Below, in pieces: positions 18,901 through 26,187 of a DNA stretch of 32,226 nt; positions within the stretch are counted from its first letter, which is position 1, and the number at the start of each line of letters is the position of its first letter. The notes under the pieces are model-generated. The model saw only the letters and a list, made by a program, of their open reading frames with translations, made no database searches and was not told the origin of the DNA. The position numbers were made by a program, and so were the translations under genes. This stretch comes from Clostridiaceae bacterium (GTDB lineage Bacteria; Bacillota; Clostridia; DSM-8532), in NCBI GenBank assembly GCA_012719645.1, contig JAAXZX010000005.1:1-32226 (forward strand), in the 5' to 3' direction.

Positions 18901-19116
18901 TTATTTCCCGAATATGAACGTGAACAGCAAGCCCAATCCGGCATCAGCCACCCAGACGACAATACCAATAGCAAGGCAGGCCGCAAAGACAACCAAAGTA
19001 TAGTTGACAAGCTGTTGCCTTGTAGGCCATATGACCTTTTTCATTTCCATGCGGACTTCCTTGAAAAACCTGTTTATACGCCGGAAGAATCCGACTTTTT
19101 CTTTCTGTTCGGCCAT
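18901..19116 (-). CDS. secE: Protein translocase subunit SecE
   Basis: SecE, 71 residues, the short single-helix type of Gram-positives; it clamps SecY in the translocon. An amphipathic helix (FFRRINRFFKEVRMEMKKV) is followed by the conserved WPTRQQL and one membrane helix (YTLVVFAACLAIGIVVWVAD). The frame opens three codons earlier, but the ATG at 19114-19116, 9 nt after GGGAG, is the likely start. It sits between rpmG and nusG in the canonical order. Confidence 0.96.
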   Translation of the reverse strand: MAEQKEKVGFFRRINRFFKEVRMEMKKVIWPTRQQLVNYTLVVFAACLAIGIVVWVADAGLGLLFTFIFGK

Positions 19117-19137
19117 GGATAACAACTCCCAACTTAA

Positions 19138-19287
19138 TTATTTGGTTTCCCTGTGCACAGTGTGCTTACGGCAAAATCTGCAGTACTTGCTCATCTCAAG
19201 CCTGTCAGGGTCGTTCTTCTTATTCTTCATGGTATCGTAGTTTCTCTGCTTGCATTCTGTACAAGCCAATGTTATTCTGACTCTCAT
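19138..19287 (-). CDS. rpmG: 50S ribosomal protein L33, zinc-binding form
   Basis: L33, 49 residues. Both zinc knuckles are intact (CTEC at residues 9-12 and CRFC at 36-39), so this is the zinc-dependent (C+) form. [12 protein letters not shown] and [16 protein letters not shown] are typical. A GGGGTG site precedes the ATG at 19285-19287. It is the first gene of the rpmG-secE-nusG-rplKA-rplJL block and is read from the strong promoter at 19358-19386. Confidence 0.95.
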   Translation of the reverse strand: MRVRITLACTECKQRNYDTMKNKKNDPDRLEMSKYCRFCRKHTVHRETK

Positions 19288-19357
19288 CGCGGAACACCCC
19301 TATGTCTCAAACAAGTTTATTTTTTGCATAAAAAAAAACGCTCGCAAAGCAATAACG

Positions 19358-19386
19358 AGTTTAGCATATCCAAAGACTGATGTCAA
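19358..19386 (-). promoter_or_regulatory. Strong promoter of the rpmG-secE-nusG-rpl operon
   Basis: Minus strand TTGACA (19381-19386), a 17-nt spacer ending in TGC (extended -10) and TAAACT (19358-19363). A run of nine T lies about 25 nt downstream after a weak 4-bp stem (CTCG/CGAG), possibly a mild attenuator. Confidence 0.85.
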
Positions 19387-19525
19387 GCGTTTTACAGAAA
19401 ATAACTCGCTGATTATCACGGCCCTCATTTGAAAAGTTAAATTCCACCCCTCTCAGGATACGATGCAGAAATAACTTTTTCAAAAGCAAAAGTGGAACTA
19501 AGTTTTTCAATTGACCCAATTATCA

Positions 19526-19553
19526 CGGGGCAGGGTTTGTGCTCCCTGCCCCG
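19526..19553 (-). terminator. GC-rich hairpin after secF
   Basis: CGGGGCAGGG (19526-19535), an 8-nt loop and CCCTGCCCCG (19544-19553): a perfect 10-bp stem 8 bp past the secF stop. The T-run is poor on the minus strand, so it may act as a 3'-end stabiliser as much as a terminator. Confidence 0.6.
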
Positions 19554-19561
19554 AAGTCCTA

Positions 19562-20521
19562 TCAGCCTGAAGTCTTTGCTTTCATGCGCCTTGATCTTAA
19601 TGAGTGCCAAAGGTTTGGAGCGATGAATACCGAGGAGTATGTTCCCACTATGCACCCTACCATCAGCGACAAGTTGAACCCCATGAGGGATGTAATGTTG
19701 TTTGCCGCGGCGAATATATACAGGGTGACGACGGCAATCAGTGTTGTCACCGTTGTGTTGATGGTTCTCGCAAGGGTCTGCCAGACACTGACGTTGACGA
19801 TGGTTGCCATGTCGGATTTCTGCATTATGCGTGCGTTCTCTCGGATCCTGTCGTATATGATGATGGTATTATTGATGGAATAGCCTATGATGGTAAGGAT
19901 TGCCGCTATGAACACATCGTTGAACGGGATCCTGAACGCCACATACACTCCCAGCATTAAAGCGCAGTCATGGAGCAGGGCGATAACCGCGCAAACTGCA
20001 GCAGAAAAGCCGCTCATGATGCTGAAGCGCCAGGCGATATAGAAAAGGATGAGAACCGATGAAATCAGGACGGCCAAAAGGCCCCTCTTCAGCGTTTCCC
20101 TTCCGATGGAAGGCTCGATGCTGGCCACCTCGTTGTTGGGGCTGTCCAGGATAACCGGGAAACCCTCATTGACCAGGGTATCACGGACAAGCTTTTCCTC
20201 ATCGTGTGTCAGGGGGTTTTCGCTGGCCACGTCAATCCTGAGCATGATGCTCTTCTTTGTTGTTCCCTGGTTGCCGGAAACAGTTTCCATCACGCTGGTG
20301 CTGACCTTCTTGTTCAGGACCTGCTCCAGCTTCACTGCCGCCAGGTTGGCGTCAACCATCTGACCGCACTCAATGGACATGCGGGTACCGCCCCGGAATG
20401 TTACGTCCAGAACCGCCCCGTTTACTATATACAGCACCAGGAAGGCAAGCAGGAAGATGATACTGATTGAGAAGAATATCTTTCTGTTCCCGACAAAATC
20501 AAACTTCATCATGGTTGTCAT
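19562..20521 (-). CDS. secF: Protein-export membrane protein SecF
   Basis: SecF, 319 residues, partner of SecD in the proton-driven SecDF complex that pulls exported proteins across the membrane. A first membrane helix near residues 13-35 is followed by a periplasmic-type P4 region. Five further helices follow, with the family motifs TFRGGTRM, then YIAWRF and ILTIIGYSINNTIIIYDRIREN (the helix-4 D/R motif). The ATG overlaps the secD stop (ATGA, 20518-20521), with GGAGG about 9 nt before. Confidence 0.96.
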   Translation of the reverse strand: MTTMMKFDFVGNRKIFFSISIIFLLAFLVLYIVNGAVLDVTFRGGTRMSIECGQMVDANLAAVKLEQVLNKKVSTSVMETVSGNQGTTKKSIMLRIDVASENPLTHDEEKLVRDTLVNEGFPVILDSPNNEVASIEPSIGRETLKRGLLAVLISSVLILFYIAWRFSIMSGFSAAVCAVIALLHDCALMLGVYVAFRIPFNDVFIAAILTIIGYSINNTIIIYDRIRENARIMQKSDMATIVNVSVWQTLARTINTTVTTLIAVVTLYIFAAANNITSLMGFNLSLMVGCIVGTYSSVFIAPNLWHSLRSRRMKAKTSG

Positions 20522-21843
20522 GCCTCGGCGCCTCCTTCCCTGACCCCGTAGAGTTTTTTATTGCGGGCAAACCTGAAAGCGGTCATGTTCCTTATAAGCA
20601 CTTTTGTAATCAACAGGGCGGTGATGAAGCTGAGAATTACGCCAAGTCCCAGGGTCACACCAAAGCCCTTTACGGGTCCCGTGCCCATCGCGTACAGCAC
20701 AGCCGCCACGATAACGGTGGTTATATTGGAGTCCATTATTGCTACAAAGGCACGCTTGAAACCGGTTTCTATGGAAGCCCTGAGGGTCTTTCCCTCACGC
20801 AGTTCCTCCTTGATGCGCTCGAAGATTATTACATTGGCGTCAACGCCCATGCCCATGGACAGGATGATGCCTCCGATACCCGGAAGGGTTATCGAAATGC
20901 CCGCATTGGCAAGGAACAGGATCTGAAGCGCTACCAGCGCAGACAGCGCCAGGGATGCGATAAGCCCCGGGAGCCTGTAATAGACTATCATGAAAAGGCA
21001 GATCAGCGCAAAGGCCACTATTCCCGCTTTTATAGCCACATCAAGGGCTCCCTGTCCAAGCTGGGCGCTTATGGCGTCCACGCTGACAGGCTTCAAGGGC
21101 ACCGGCAGGGCTCCGAAACGGATCTTGTCGGCCAGGTCCTTGGCTTCTTCGATGGTAAAACTGCCCCTGATATAGAACCTGCTGGTATTGATGCGCTCAT
21201 CAACCAGGGGGCACGAGATGCATTCATCATCCATGAATATCCCGATAAAATGGCCGACCAGGCGTCCCGTTGCCTCGGCGAACTTGTCAACGCCGGAATC
21301 CTTCAGTTCAAGATCCACGTTGTAATAGCCGGTCTCCGGGTTCTGGGACTGGGATGCGGTTTTTATATCTTCCCCATCCAGGATTATGGCCCCGGTTGCC
21401 GGGATCTGGTCCAGGGGAAGCCTGGCATACTCATCGCTGACTTCCCGGAACGTTAGCCGGCCGGTGCTTCCCAGTTCATCCAGGGCTTCCCTCGGGTCAA
21501 ACCTGGTTTCATTCTGGGCCCATGGAATATCTATAATGATACGGTTATTGGTCGCATCCACGTTAATGTTCTTATCAAATATGCCCTGCGCGTCAAGCCG
21601 AAGTTCCATGATGCTCCGCGCGCTGGCAAGGTCTTCCGCCACATTTCGTCCCTCGGTCCCCGCAGGATAATCGGGAACCATGATGGCGCTGATACCGCCA
21701 CGGATATCGATGCCGGTCCTTATCTCGCCCGCTCCCTTTATAATCCTCGAGTTTTCCGGCCCAAGCCCGAAAAAGGCCAGGTAACACAGGAGGGCGATTA
21801 CGACCAGCATGGCGAAAAATTTAAAGGCCCTGCTGTCTTTCAT
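20518..21843 (-). CDS. secD: Protein translocase subunit SecD
   Basis: SecD, 441 residues, typical of Bacillota with separate D and F. The N-terminal helix is followed by RTGIDIRGGISAIM (the SecD D1 signature) and the P1 head region. The C-terminal six-helix part contains ISITLPGIGGIILSMGMGVDANVIIFERIKEELREGKT, with the conserved D-N-I-F-E-R-I-E/K proton-path segment. AGGAGG lies 8 nt before the ATG. Its own promoter is at 21897-21926, downstream of scfB. Confidence 0.96.
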   Translation of the reverse strand: MKDSRAFKFFAMLVVIALLCYLAFFGLGPENSRIIKGAGEIRTGIDIRGGISAIMVPDYPAGTEGRNVAEDLASARSIMELRLDAQGIFDKNINVDATNNRIIIDIPWAQNETRFDPREALDELGSTGRLTFREVSDEYARLPLDQIPATGAIILDGEDIKTASQSQNPETGYYNVDLELKDSGVDKFAEATGRLVGHFIGIFMDDECISCPLVDERINTSRFYIRGSFTIEEAKDLADKIRFGALPVPLKPVSVDAISAQLGQGALDVAIKAGIVAFALICLFMIVYYRLPGLIASLALSALVALQILFLANAGISITLPGIGGIILSMGMGVDANVIIFERIKEELREGKTLRASIETGFKRAFVAIMDSNITTVIVAAVLYAMGTGPVKGFGVTLGLGVILSFITALLITKVLIRNMTAFRFARNKKLYGVREGGAEA

Positions 21844-21896
21844 TGGAGCTTCCTCCTAATCTAATTGATAATAGGTATTTTCAAGCCATACAGGTA

Positions 21897-21926
21897 ATTA
21901 TAATGCTTATCATTCCTGGCAGTCAA
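21897..21926 (-). promoter_or_regulatory. Sigma-A promoter of secDF
   Basis: Minus strand TTGACT (21921-21926), an 18-nt spacer and TATAAT (21897-21902), 53 bp before the secD start, in the 124-bp gap after scfB. Confidence 0.8.
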
Positions 21927-21967
21927 CTTTTCCCTTCCGGCAGGTACTCCCATAAGTGGCGCCGGTA

Positions 21968-23323
21968 TCATCGCGATTCCTGCGCCTTAATCCAGAGGGC
22001 GCATTCAATCCGCTTCTTTTCAAGCTCACAGCCAATCCTGTAGGTTTTTTTGATGTCCTGGTTGAATTTCCAGGCGTTGGCGGCGCAGCCGCCGCTGCAG
22101 TAGTATTTTGCCCAGCATTCCCGGCATTCAGGCTTTTCATAAACATTTGAGCAGTAGAATTCCTCCCTCACGGGATTGCCTGAAAAACCCGTAAAGACCG
22201 ACCCCAGGAGGAACTCTGGCTGGCCCGCGAACTGGTGGCACGGGTACAGGTCGCCCTCGGGCGTTACAGCAAGGTATTCGGTGCCTGAGCCGCAACCCCT
22301 GAGCCTTTTGGCTATACAGGGCCCGCCTTCAAGGTCCAGCATGAAGTGGAAGAAGTTGAACCACCTGCCGTCGGCCCGCCTCTCCGCATAGATCTTTGCA
22401 AGCCGCTCGTATTCGGCACAGGCTCTCGGGATATCCTCCTCCCTGATGTCAAGGCCTGATTCCGCCGAGGCCACGACAGGCTCCACCGAAATCTGCTCAA
22501 AACCCAAATCGGCCAGGTGCAGGACATCCTCTCCGAAATCAAGGTTATCACGGGTAAATGTGCCCCTCACATAGTAATTCTGATGGCCGCGCTCTTCAAC
22601 CATGGCCTTCGCAAGGGGAAGGATCCTGTCATAGCAGCCCGTGCCGTCAAGCCTCTGCCGCATGGCATCGTTGACCTCCCTGCGGCCGTCAATGCTGAGG
22701 ACGACATTGTCCATATGTTCATTGATGAAATCCCGCTTGTCCTTGTTCAGCAGAAGGATATTGGTGGTTATGGTAAACCGGAACCGCTTCCCGGAATCCT
22801 GTTCCCTCGACCTGGCATAACCGACGATCCCTTTCACCACGTCGAAGTTCATGAGAGGTTCCCCTCCGAAGAAATCCACCTCAAGGTTCCGCCTGTTCCC
22901 GGAGTTTTCTATGAGAAAATCAATAGCCTTCTTGCCCACCTCAAGGCTCATCAGGGACCTTTCGCCCAGGTATTCGCCCGCCCCGGCAAAGCAGTACCTG
23001 CACCTTAAATTGCAGTCATGGGCTATGTGGAGGCAAAGTGCCTTTACAACTGTATTCCTGGTCCATTGCGGAAGGAATTCCTCGTATGGGTCTTCGGAGA
23101 AAAGCAGGCCTTCACTGATAAGGGACCGGATCTCATCCAACGCTTCCCTGATCTCGCGCTCAGGCATTTCTTCTTTGAGTTTTGAGAACTTTTTTTCATC
23201 CAGCCTTCCGTCCTGGCCGAAACATTCCAGGACACGGAAGGCCGCGTCATCGAAAACATGTACGGCGCCGCTGCTCACGTCCAGGACCAGGTTTGTGCCG
23301 TGCATTCTGTAAGCGTGTATCAT
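21968..23323 (-). CDS. scfB: SCIFF maturase, radical SAM/SPASM thioether synthase
   Basis: Radical SAM peptide maturase, 451 residues. Related ScfB enzymes form Cys-to-Thr thioether crosslinks in the SCIFF peptide. The N-terminal ~90 residues are a peptide-recognition (RRE-like) region. The radical SAM cluster is CNLRCRYC (C104, C108, C111), with FGGEP at 152-156 for SAM binding. The C-terminal SPASM domain has many cysteines for auxiliary [4Fe-4S] clusters (C344, C362, C400, C403, C409, C413, C432). SCIFF maturases typically open with an MIHxY-type stretch, as here. The start follows GAGGAAG by about 10 nt. Its substrate gene, scfA, is 155 bp upstream on the same strand. Confidence 0.95.
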   Translation of the reverse strand: MIHAYRMHGTNLVLDVSSGAVHVFDDAAFRVLECFGQDGRLDEKKFSKLKEEMPEREIREALDEIRSLISEGLLFSEDPYEEFLPQWTRNTVVKALCLHIAHDCNLRCRYCFAGAGEYLGERSLMSLEVGKKAIDFLIENSGNRRNLEVDFFGGEPLMNFDVVKGIVGYARSREQDSGKRFRFTITTNILLLNKDKRDFINEHMDNVVLSIDGRREVNDAMRQRLDGTGCYDRILPLAKAMVEERGHQNYYVRGTFTRDNLDFGEDVLHLADLGFEQISVEPVVASAESGLDIREEDIPRACAEYERLAKIYAERRADGRWFNFFHFMLDLEGGPCIAKRLRGCGSGTEYLAVTPEGDLYPCHQFAGQPEFLLGSVFTGFSGNPVREEFYCSNVYEKPECRECWAKYYCSGGCAANAWKFNQDIKKTYRIGCELEKKRIECALWIKAQESR

Positions 23324-23378
23324 GGTACACCAACTTCCTCGGGCAAAACGTCAAAGCCCGCGCTTTTGCCCCGGCGCA

Positions 23379-23403
23379 GCCTGCATAAAACCGGAATGCA
23401 GGC
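23379..23403 (-). promoter_or_regulatory. Hairpin 2 in the scfA-scfB intercistronic region
   Basis: GCCTGCAT (23379-23386), a 9-nt loop and ATGCAGGC (23396-23403): a perfect 8-bp stem. It lies between peptide and maturase genes and has no T-run. Confidence 0.55.
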
Positions 23404-23444
23404 CATGCCCCGCAAAACCGCGGACCCGGCCGTCCACAACAATA

Positions 23445-23463
23445 GAAGGGCCTCAAGCCCTTC
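23445..23463 (-). terminator. Hairpin 1 after scfA (partial terminator or stabiliser)
   Basis: GAAGGGC-CTCAA-GCCCTTC (23445-23463): a 7-bp stem 15 bp past the scfA stop, followed on the minus strand by TATTGTTGT. Probably a leaky terminator or mRNA stabiliser that makes peptide transcript exceed maturase transcript. Confidence 0.6.
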
Positions 23464-23478
23464 ATGACCAGGATAATC

Positions 23479-23619
23479 TTATTTCTTTTCGCACTTCTGG
23501 TTGGCAACGGTGCAGGAAGTCTTGCATGCCGATTGACAGGATGTCTGGCATTCGCCGCAGCCGGCCTTTTTGACATCGCGGTTCAGAGTTTTTCCGTTGA
23601 TAGTCTTGATATGCTTCAT
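23479..23619 (-). CDS. scfA: SCIFF ribosomal peptide precursor (six cysteines in forty-five)
   Basis: A 46-residue precursor peptide. The leader MKHIKTINGKTLNRDVKKAG is followed by a core with six cysteines in a short span (CGEC, TSC, SAC, TSC, then a final NQKC), and ends CEKK. This is the SCIFF signature. The Cys and nearby Thr residues are the sites where the ScfB maturase makes thioether bonds. An ATG two codons upstream (23623-23625) is only 2-4 nt from GGAGGAG; the ATG at 23617-23619 has proper spacing. The biological role of mature SCIFF peptides is unknown. Strong promoter at 23656-23683. Confidence 0.95.
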   Translation of the reverse strand: MKHIKTINGKTLNRDVKKAGCGECQTSCQSACKTSCTVANQKCEKK

Positions 23620-23655
23620 CTCCATACTCCTCCTCATCCAGTACAATTCCACATT

Positions 23656-23683
23656 ATTATAGCATATGGCTTATGATGTGCAA
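23656..23683 (-). promoter_or_regulatory. Extended -10 promoter of scfAB
   Basis: Minus strand TTGCAC (23678-23683), a 16-nt spacer ending TGC (extended -10) and TATAAT (23656-23661), 36 bp upstream of the scfA start. Confidence 0.85.
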
Positions 23684-23740
23684 GTAAAGATTCTAAACTT
23701 CATGAAAATGAAGGTAATGACAATTATGGATCGCATACGA

Positions 23741-23780
23741 AAAAGGCACAGCGCGTAAGAAAATCCCTGAACGCTGTGCC
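23741..23780 (-). terminator. Intrinsic terminator of the lipoprotein gene block
   Basis: GGCACAGCG (23745-23753), an 18-nt loop and CGCTGTGCC (23772-23780), followed on the minus strand by TTTTTCG. It ends the accessory block and insulates scfA. Confidence 0.9.
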
Positions 23781-23813
23781 AGCCGCGTCACACTGACATT
23801 GTACGGCATCCGG

Positions 23814-24845
23814 CTATTTATGCTTCAGTAAAAGTATCCGCCTGTCGTTGCTCGTTACCGTCAGGTACTTTAAGTCTCTGGACAGCGAAATACTGTATGG
23901 TGTGAAATCTTCATCAAACACAAGCTGTTCCTCGGTCCAGGAGGCGCCGCCGTCCGATGTGGACAGGACATAGGCAAAAAAGCCTTTCGAGGGTACCATA
24001 CCAATGAAAGCAGCCATTCCATTGTTCTCGTCGGTGAAAACGAGATCCGCGACCGGCTGCCTGTTTGCAGGCAGATGATCTTTCCTGTTGTTCATCATGT
24101 CAACGAAACCGTATTTATCGAATCCCAGGCTATCGATTTTCCATGTCTGTCCCCCGTCATTGGTTATGCAGAACTGGCCTGAACGGGTCAGCAGGTATAC
24201 GTCATTCGCGGTCCTTAGAAAGACTGCAGCGACACTGTCAATCTCCTCCGGCAGAGCCGATTCGGTCCAGGTCTGGCCTCCGTCATTTGTTACCGCAAAT
24301 CTCCTGTTATTGTTATTGGCGATCCAGCCGGTGGTATCGTCTATGAAGCTTATGTTGGAAAGGGTCGCACCCAGGGCAAGATTTGAAACGGCTTCCCAGG
24401 TCTTTCCGCCATCCCTGGTCACGCGGACATTTCCGCTGTTGCCTGCGCTCCAGGCCAGGCTTTCGTCAACGATATCCAGGCAGTGCTGGCATGCTGACGT
24501 GTTTTCGCCTTCAGGCCAGCTTTGACCTCCATCGTTGGTATAATGCATCTCGCCGCTATACCCCACCATTATGCCGAACTTATCATTCATGAAGTTCACG
24601 GCATAGGCCTGGTAATTAAATGAGGATTTGCCCGCCACCTGCCATGACGGACTTGCAAATGTTCCGGCAGCATTTTCGGGTATTGGCTCCGGAGAGGGTT
24701 CCGGTGTTGGTTGCAAGGATGGCCCTGACACGGGGGGAGATTCTTCCGTCAACGGCTGATCTGTGTTCTGATCTGCCGTACAGCCAATTAAGAACAGCAA
24801 TGAGAGTGTCATGAACAGCGCCATAATTCCTGATGCCCTGCCCAT
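23814..24845 (-). CDS. Lipoprotein with Asp-box/YCF48-like beta-propeller (paralog A)
   Basis: A 343-residue predicted lipoprotein. The signal peptide ends in the lipobox LIGC with the lipidated Cys22. A Pro/Glu/Ser-rich linker (about residues 30-60) follows. The rest is a propeller-like fold with five Asp-box motifs (DGGQSW, DGGKTW, DGGQTW twice, DGGASW). Such domains occur in sialidases and in the YCF48 assembly factor, but no sialidase catalytic arginine triad or FRIP motif is evident, so binding or scaffolding is more likely than hydrolysis. It is a clear tandem paralog of the next gene upstream (25064-26089). Its upstream gap holds no clear promoter and a hairpin at 24972-25015. Function unknown. 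Confidence 0.85.
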   Translation of the reverse strand: MGRASGIMALFMTLSLLFLIGCTADQNTDQPLTEESPPVSGPSLQPTPEPSPEPIPENAAGTFASPSWQVAGKSSFNYQAYAVNFMNDKFGIMVGYSGEMHYTNDGGQSWPEGENTSACQHCLDIVDESLAWSAGNSGNVRVTRDGGKTWEAVSNLALGATLSNISFIDDTTGWIANNNNRRFAVTNDGGQTWTESALPEEIDSVAAVFLRTANDVYLLTRSGQFCITNDGGQTWKIDSLGFDKYGFVDMMNNRKDHLPANRQPVADLVFTDENNGMAAFIGMVPSKGFFAYVLSTSDGGASWTEEQLVFDEDFTPYSISLSRDLKYLTVTSNDRRILLLKHK

Positions 24846-24971
24846 AATCTTTCCTCCTTTATCACGATGTAATCTGTATCCATTTAATTGTAAGGGATTT
24901 TAAATTGTAGAATTGACAATAATTTATGGATAATTGGAAACTGCTCGTAAAACCCCGGGGTAATGAAGATA

Positions 24972-25015
24972 AAGGGACGGCTGCCGGCTGGACAGATTTC
25001 CGGCAAACGTCCCTT
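24972..25015 (-). terminator. Possible weak terminator between the two lipoprotein genes
   Basis: AAGGGACG (24972-24979) pairs with CGTCCCTT (25008-25015), and GCCGG pairs with CCGGC inside. The minus strand continues TTATCTTCATTA, a poor T-run. It lies 48 bp after paralog B's stop, so it could uncouple the two genes partially. Confidence 0.5.
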
Positions 25016-25063
25016 CATTATGCATCCACATACATTAAAGGTAGAGATATCGCTCCATGCATC

Positions 25064-26089
25064 CTATTGACTGCGCTTCATCACAACCACACGCTTGTCA
25101 TTGTCGCAAAGGGTCAGGTATTTGCAGTCCCTGGACAGGGTAAGGATAGAAGGCGTATAGCCGTCTTCAAACACAAGCAATTCATCATCCCAGGTTTTTC
25201 CGCCGTCCGAGGTAGTCAGTACATATGTTTTAAAGCCTTCTCCGGGTATCATTCCGATGAACGCGATCACCCCGTTGTTTTCATCAGCAAAGCTGACATC
25301 GGCATTTGGAAGAGCGTTGACGTTCAAATGGCCCGCCTTGCCTTTCACGTCACTGATTTTAAACCTGTCCAGACCAAGAGCCTGTTTCGTCCATGTCTGA
25401 CCGCCGTCCCTGGTTATGCATAACTGGCCGTCATGGGACAGGATGTATCCATCATCGGCGGTTCTCAGGAAAATTCCCGCGATGCTGCTTATCCCCTCGG
25501 GCATGTTTGTTTCTGTCCATGTCTGTCCGCCGTCCTGTGTTATTGCGAATTTCTTATTGACGGCGATCCATCCCGTGGTATCATCTATAAAGCTGATATG
25601 GGTGTGAGTACCGCCTATACTTACGTCACGGACAGCCTCCCAGGTTTTTCCCCCATCCCTGGTCATACGGACATTGCCACTGGCCCCGCCGGACCAGGCC
25701 AGGTTTTCATCAAGAATATCCAGGCTGAACCGGCATGCGGATAAGTTCTCTCCTTTAGGCCAACTCTGGCCGCCGTCAACCGTATAATGGAACTCTCCCG
25801 ACAGACCTCCTGTTATACCGTAGTCATCAGAAATAAAGGTTACCACATTAACCGGGTGTGTGATCTGTATATCTCTCACCGTCTCCCAGGATGATTCGGG
25901 TACCTGCTCAGGCGCCTGTTCGGGAGTTGGCTCGGGTGTCGCTTCGGGGGTTGTCTGGGAAGACGGTTCAGCAGGCTGTGTCTCTCCCGGCACATCATCG
26001 CCTGCGGTCTTATCGGATGAACAGCCTGACAGGACCAGGCCACAGGCGATCATCAGAACCAATAGCAGAATGACTGGATTTTTCTTCAT
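25064..26089 (-). CDS. Lipoprotein with Asp-box/YCF48-like beta-propeller (paralog B)
   Basis: A 341-residue predicted lipoprotein with lipobox LSGC (Cys23) and a repetitive PEPTPEQAPEQVPES linker that would hold the domain away from the membrane. Five Asp-box motifs follow (DGGQSW, DGGKTW, DGGQTW twice, DGGKTW), aligned with those of paralog A. Many other segments are near-identical (FIDDTTGWIA, IAGIFLRTADD/VAAVFLRTAND, LTLSRDCKYLT/ISLSRDLKYLT), so the pair arose by tandem duplication. GGAGGG lies before the ATG. It is 98 bp downstream of the araC-type gene, and a perfect 10-bp inverted repeat sits in that gap. Surface sensing or binding is inferred; the ligand is unknown. Confidence 0.87.
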   Translation of the reverse strand: MKKNPVILLLVLMIACGLVLSGCSSDKTAGDDVPGETQPAEPSSQTTPEATPEPTPEQAPEQVPESSWETVRDIQITHPVNVVTFISDDYGITGGLSGEFHYTVDGGQSWPKGENLSACRFSLDILDENLAWSGGASGNVRMTRDGGKTWEAVRDVSIGGTHTHISFIDDTTGWIAVNKKFAITQDGGQTWTETNMPEGISSIAGIFLRTADDGYILSHDGQLCITRDGGQTWTKQALGLDRFKISDVKGKAGHLNVNALPNADVSFADENNGVIAFIGMIPGEGFKTYVLTTSDGGKTWDDELLVFEDGYTPSILTLSRDCKYLTLCDNDKRVVVMKRSQ

Positions 26090-26103
26090 GCTTTATCCCT
26101 CCA

Positions 26104-26131
26104 TCTCTAATATCTGTTTCCATATTAGAGA
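26104..26131. promoter_or_regulatory. Inverted repeat upstream of lipoprotein B (candidate operator)
   Basis: TCTCTAATAT (26104-26113), an 8-nt spacer and ATATTAGAGA (26122-26131): perfect 10-bp arms, A/T-rich, with no T-run. It lies 15 bp before the lipoprotein start and next to its ribosome site. It could be a regulator site (perhaps of the AraC-type neighbour) or an RNA hairpin that limits ribosome access. Confidence 0.55.
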
Positions 26132-26187
26132 AGGGGACACAAAGATTGCATGGCAAATAGAAAGCAAAAACCTGCAAATCGGAAATT

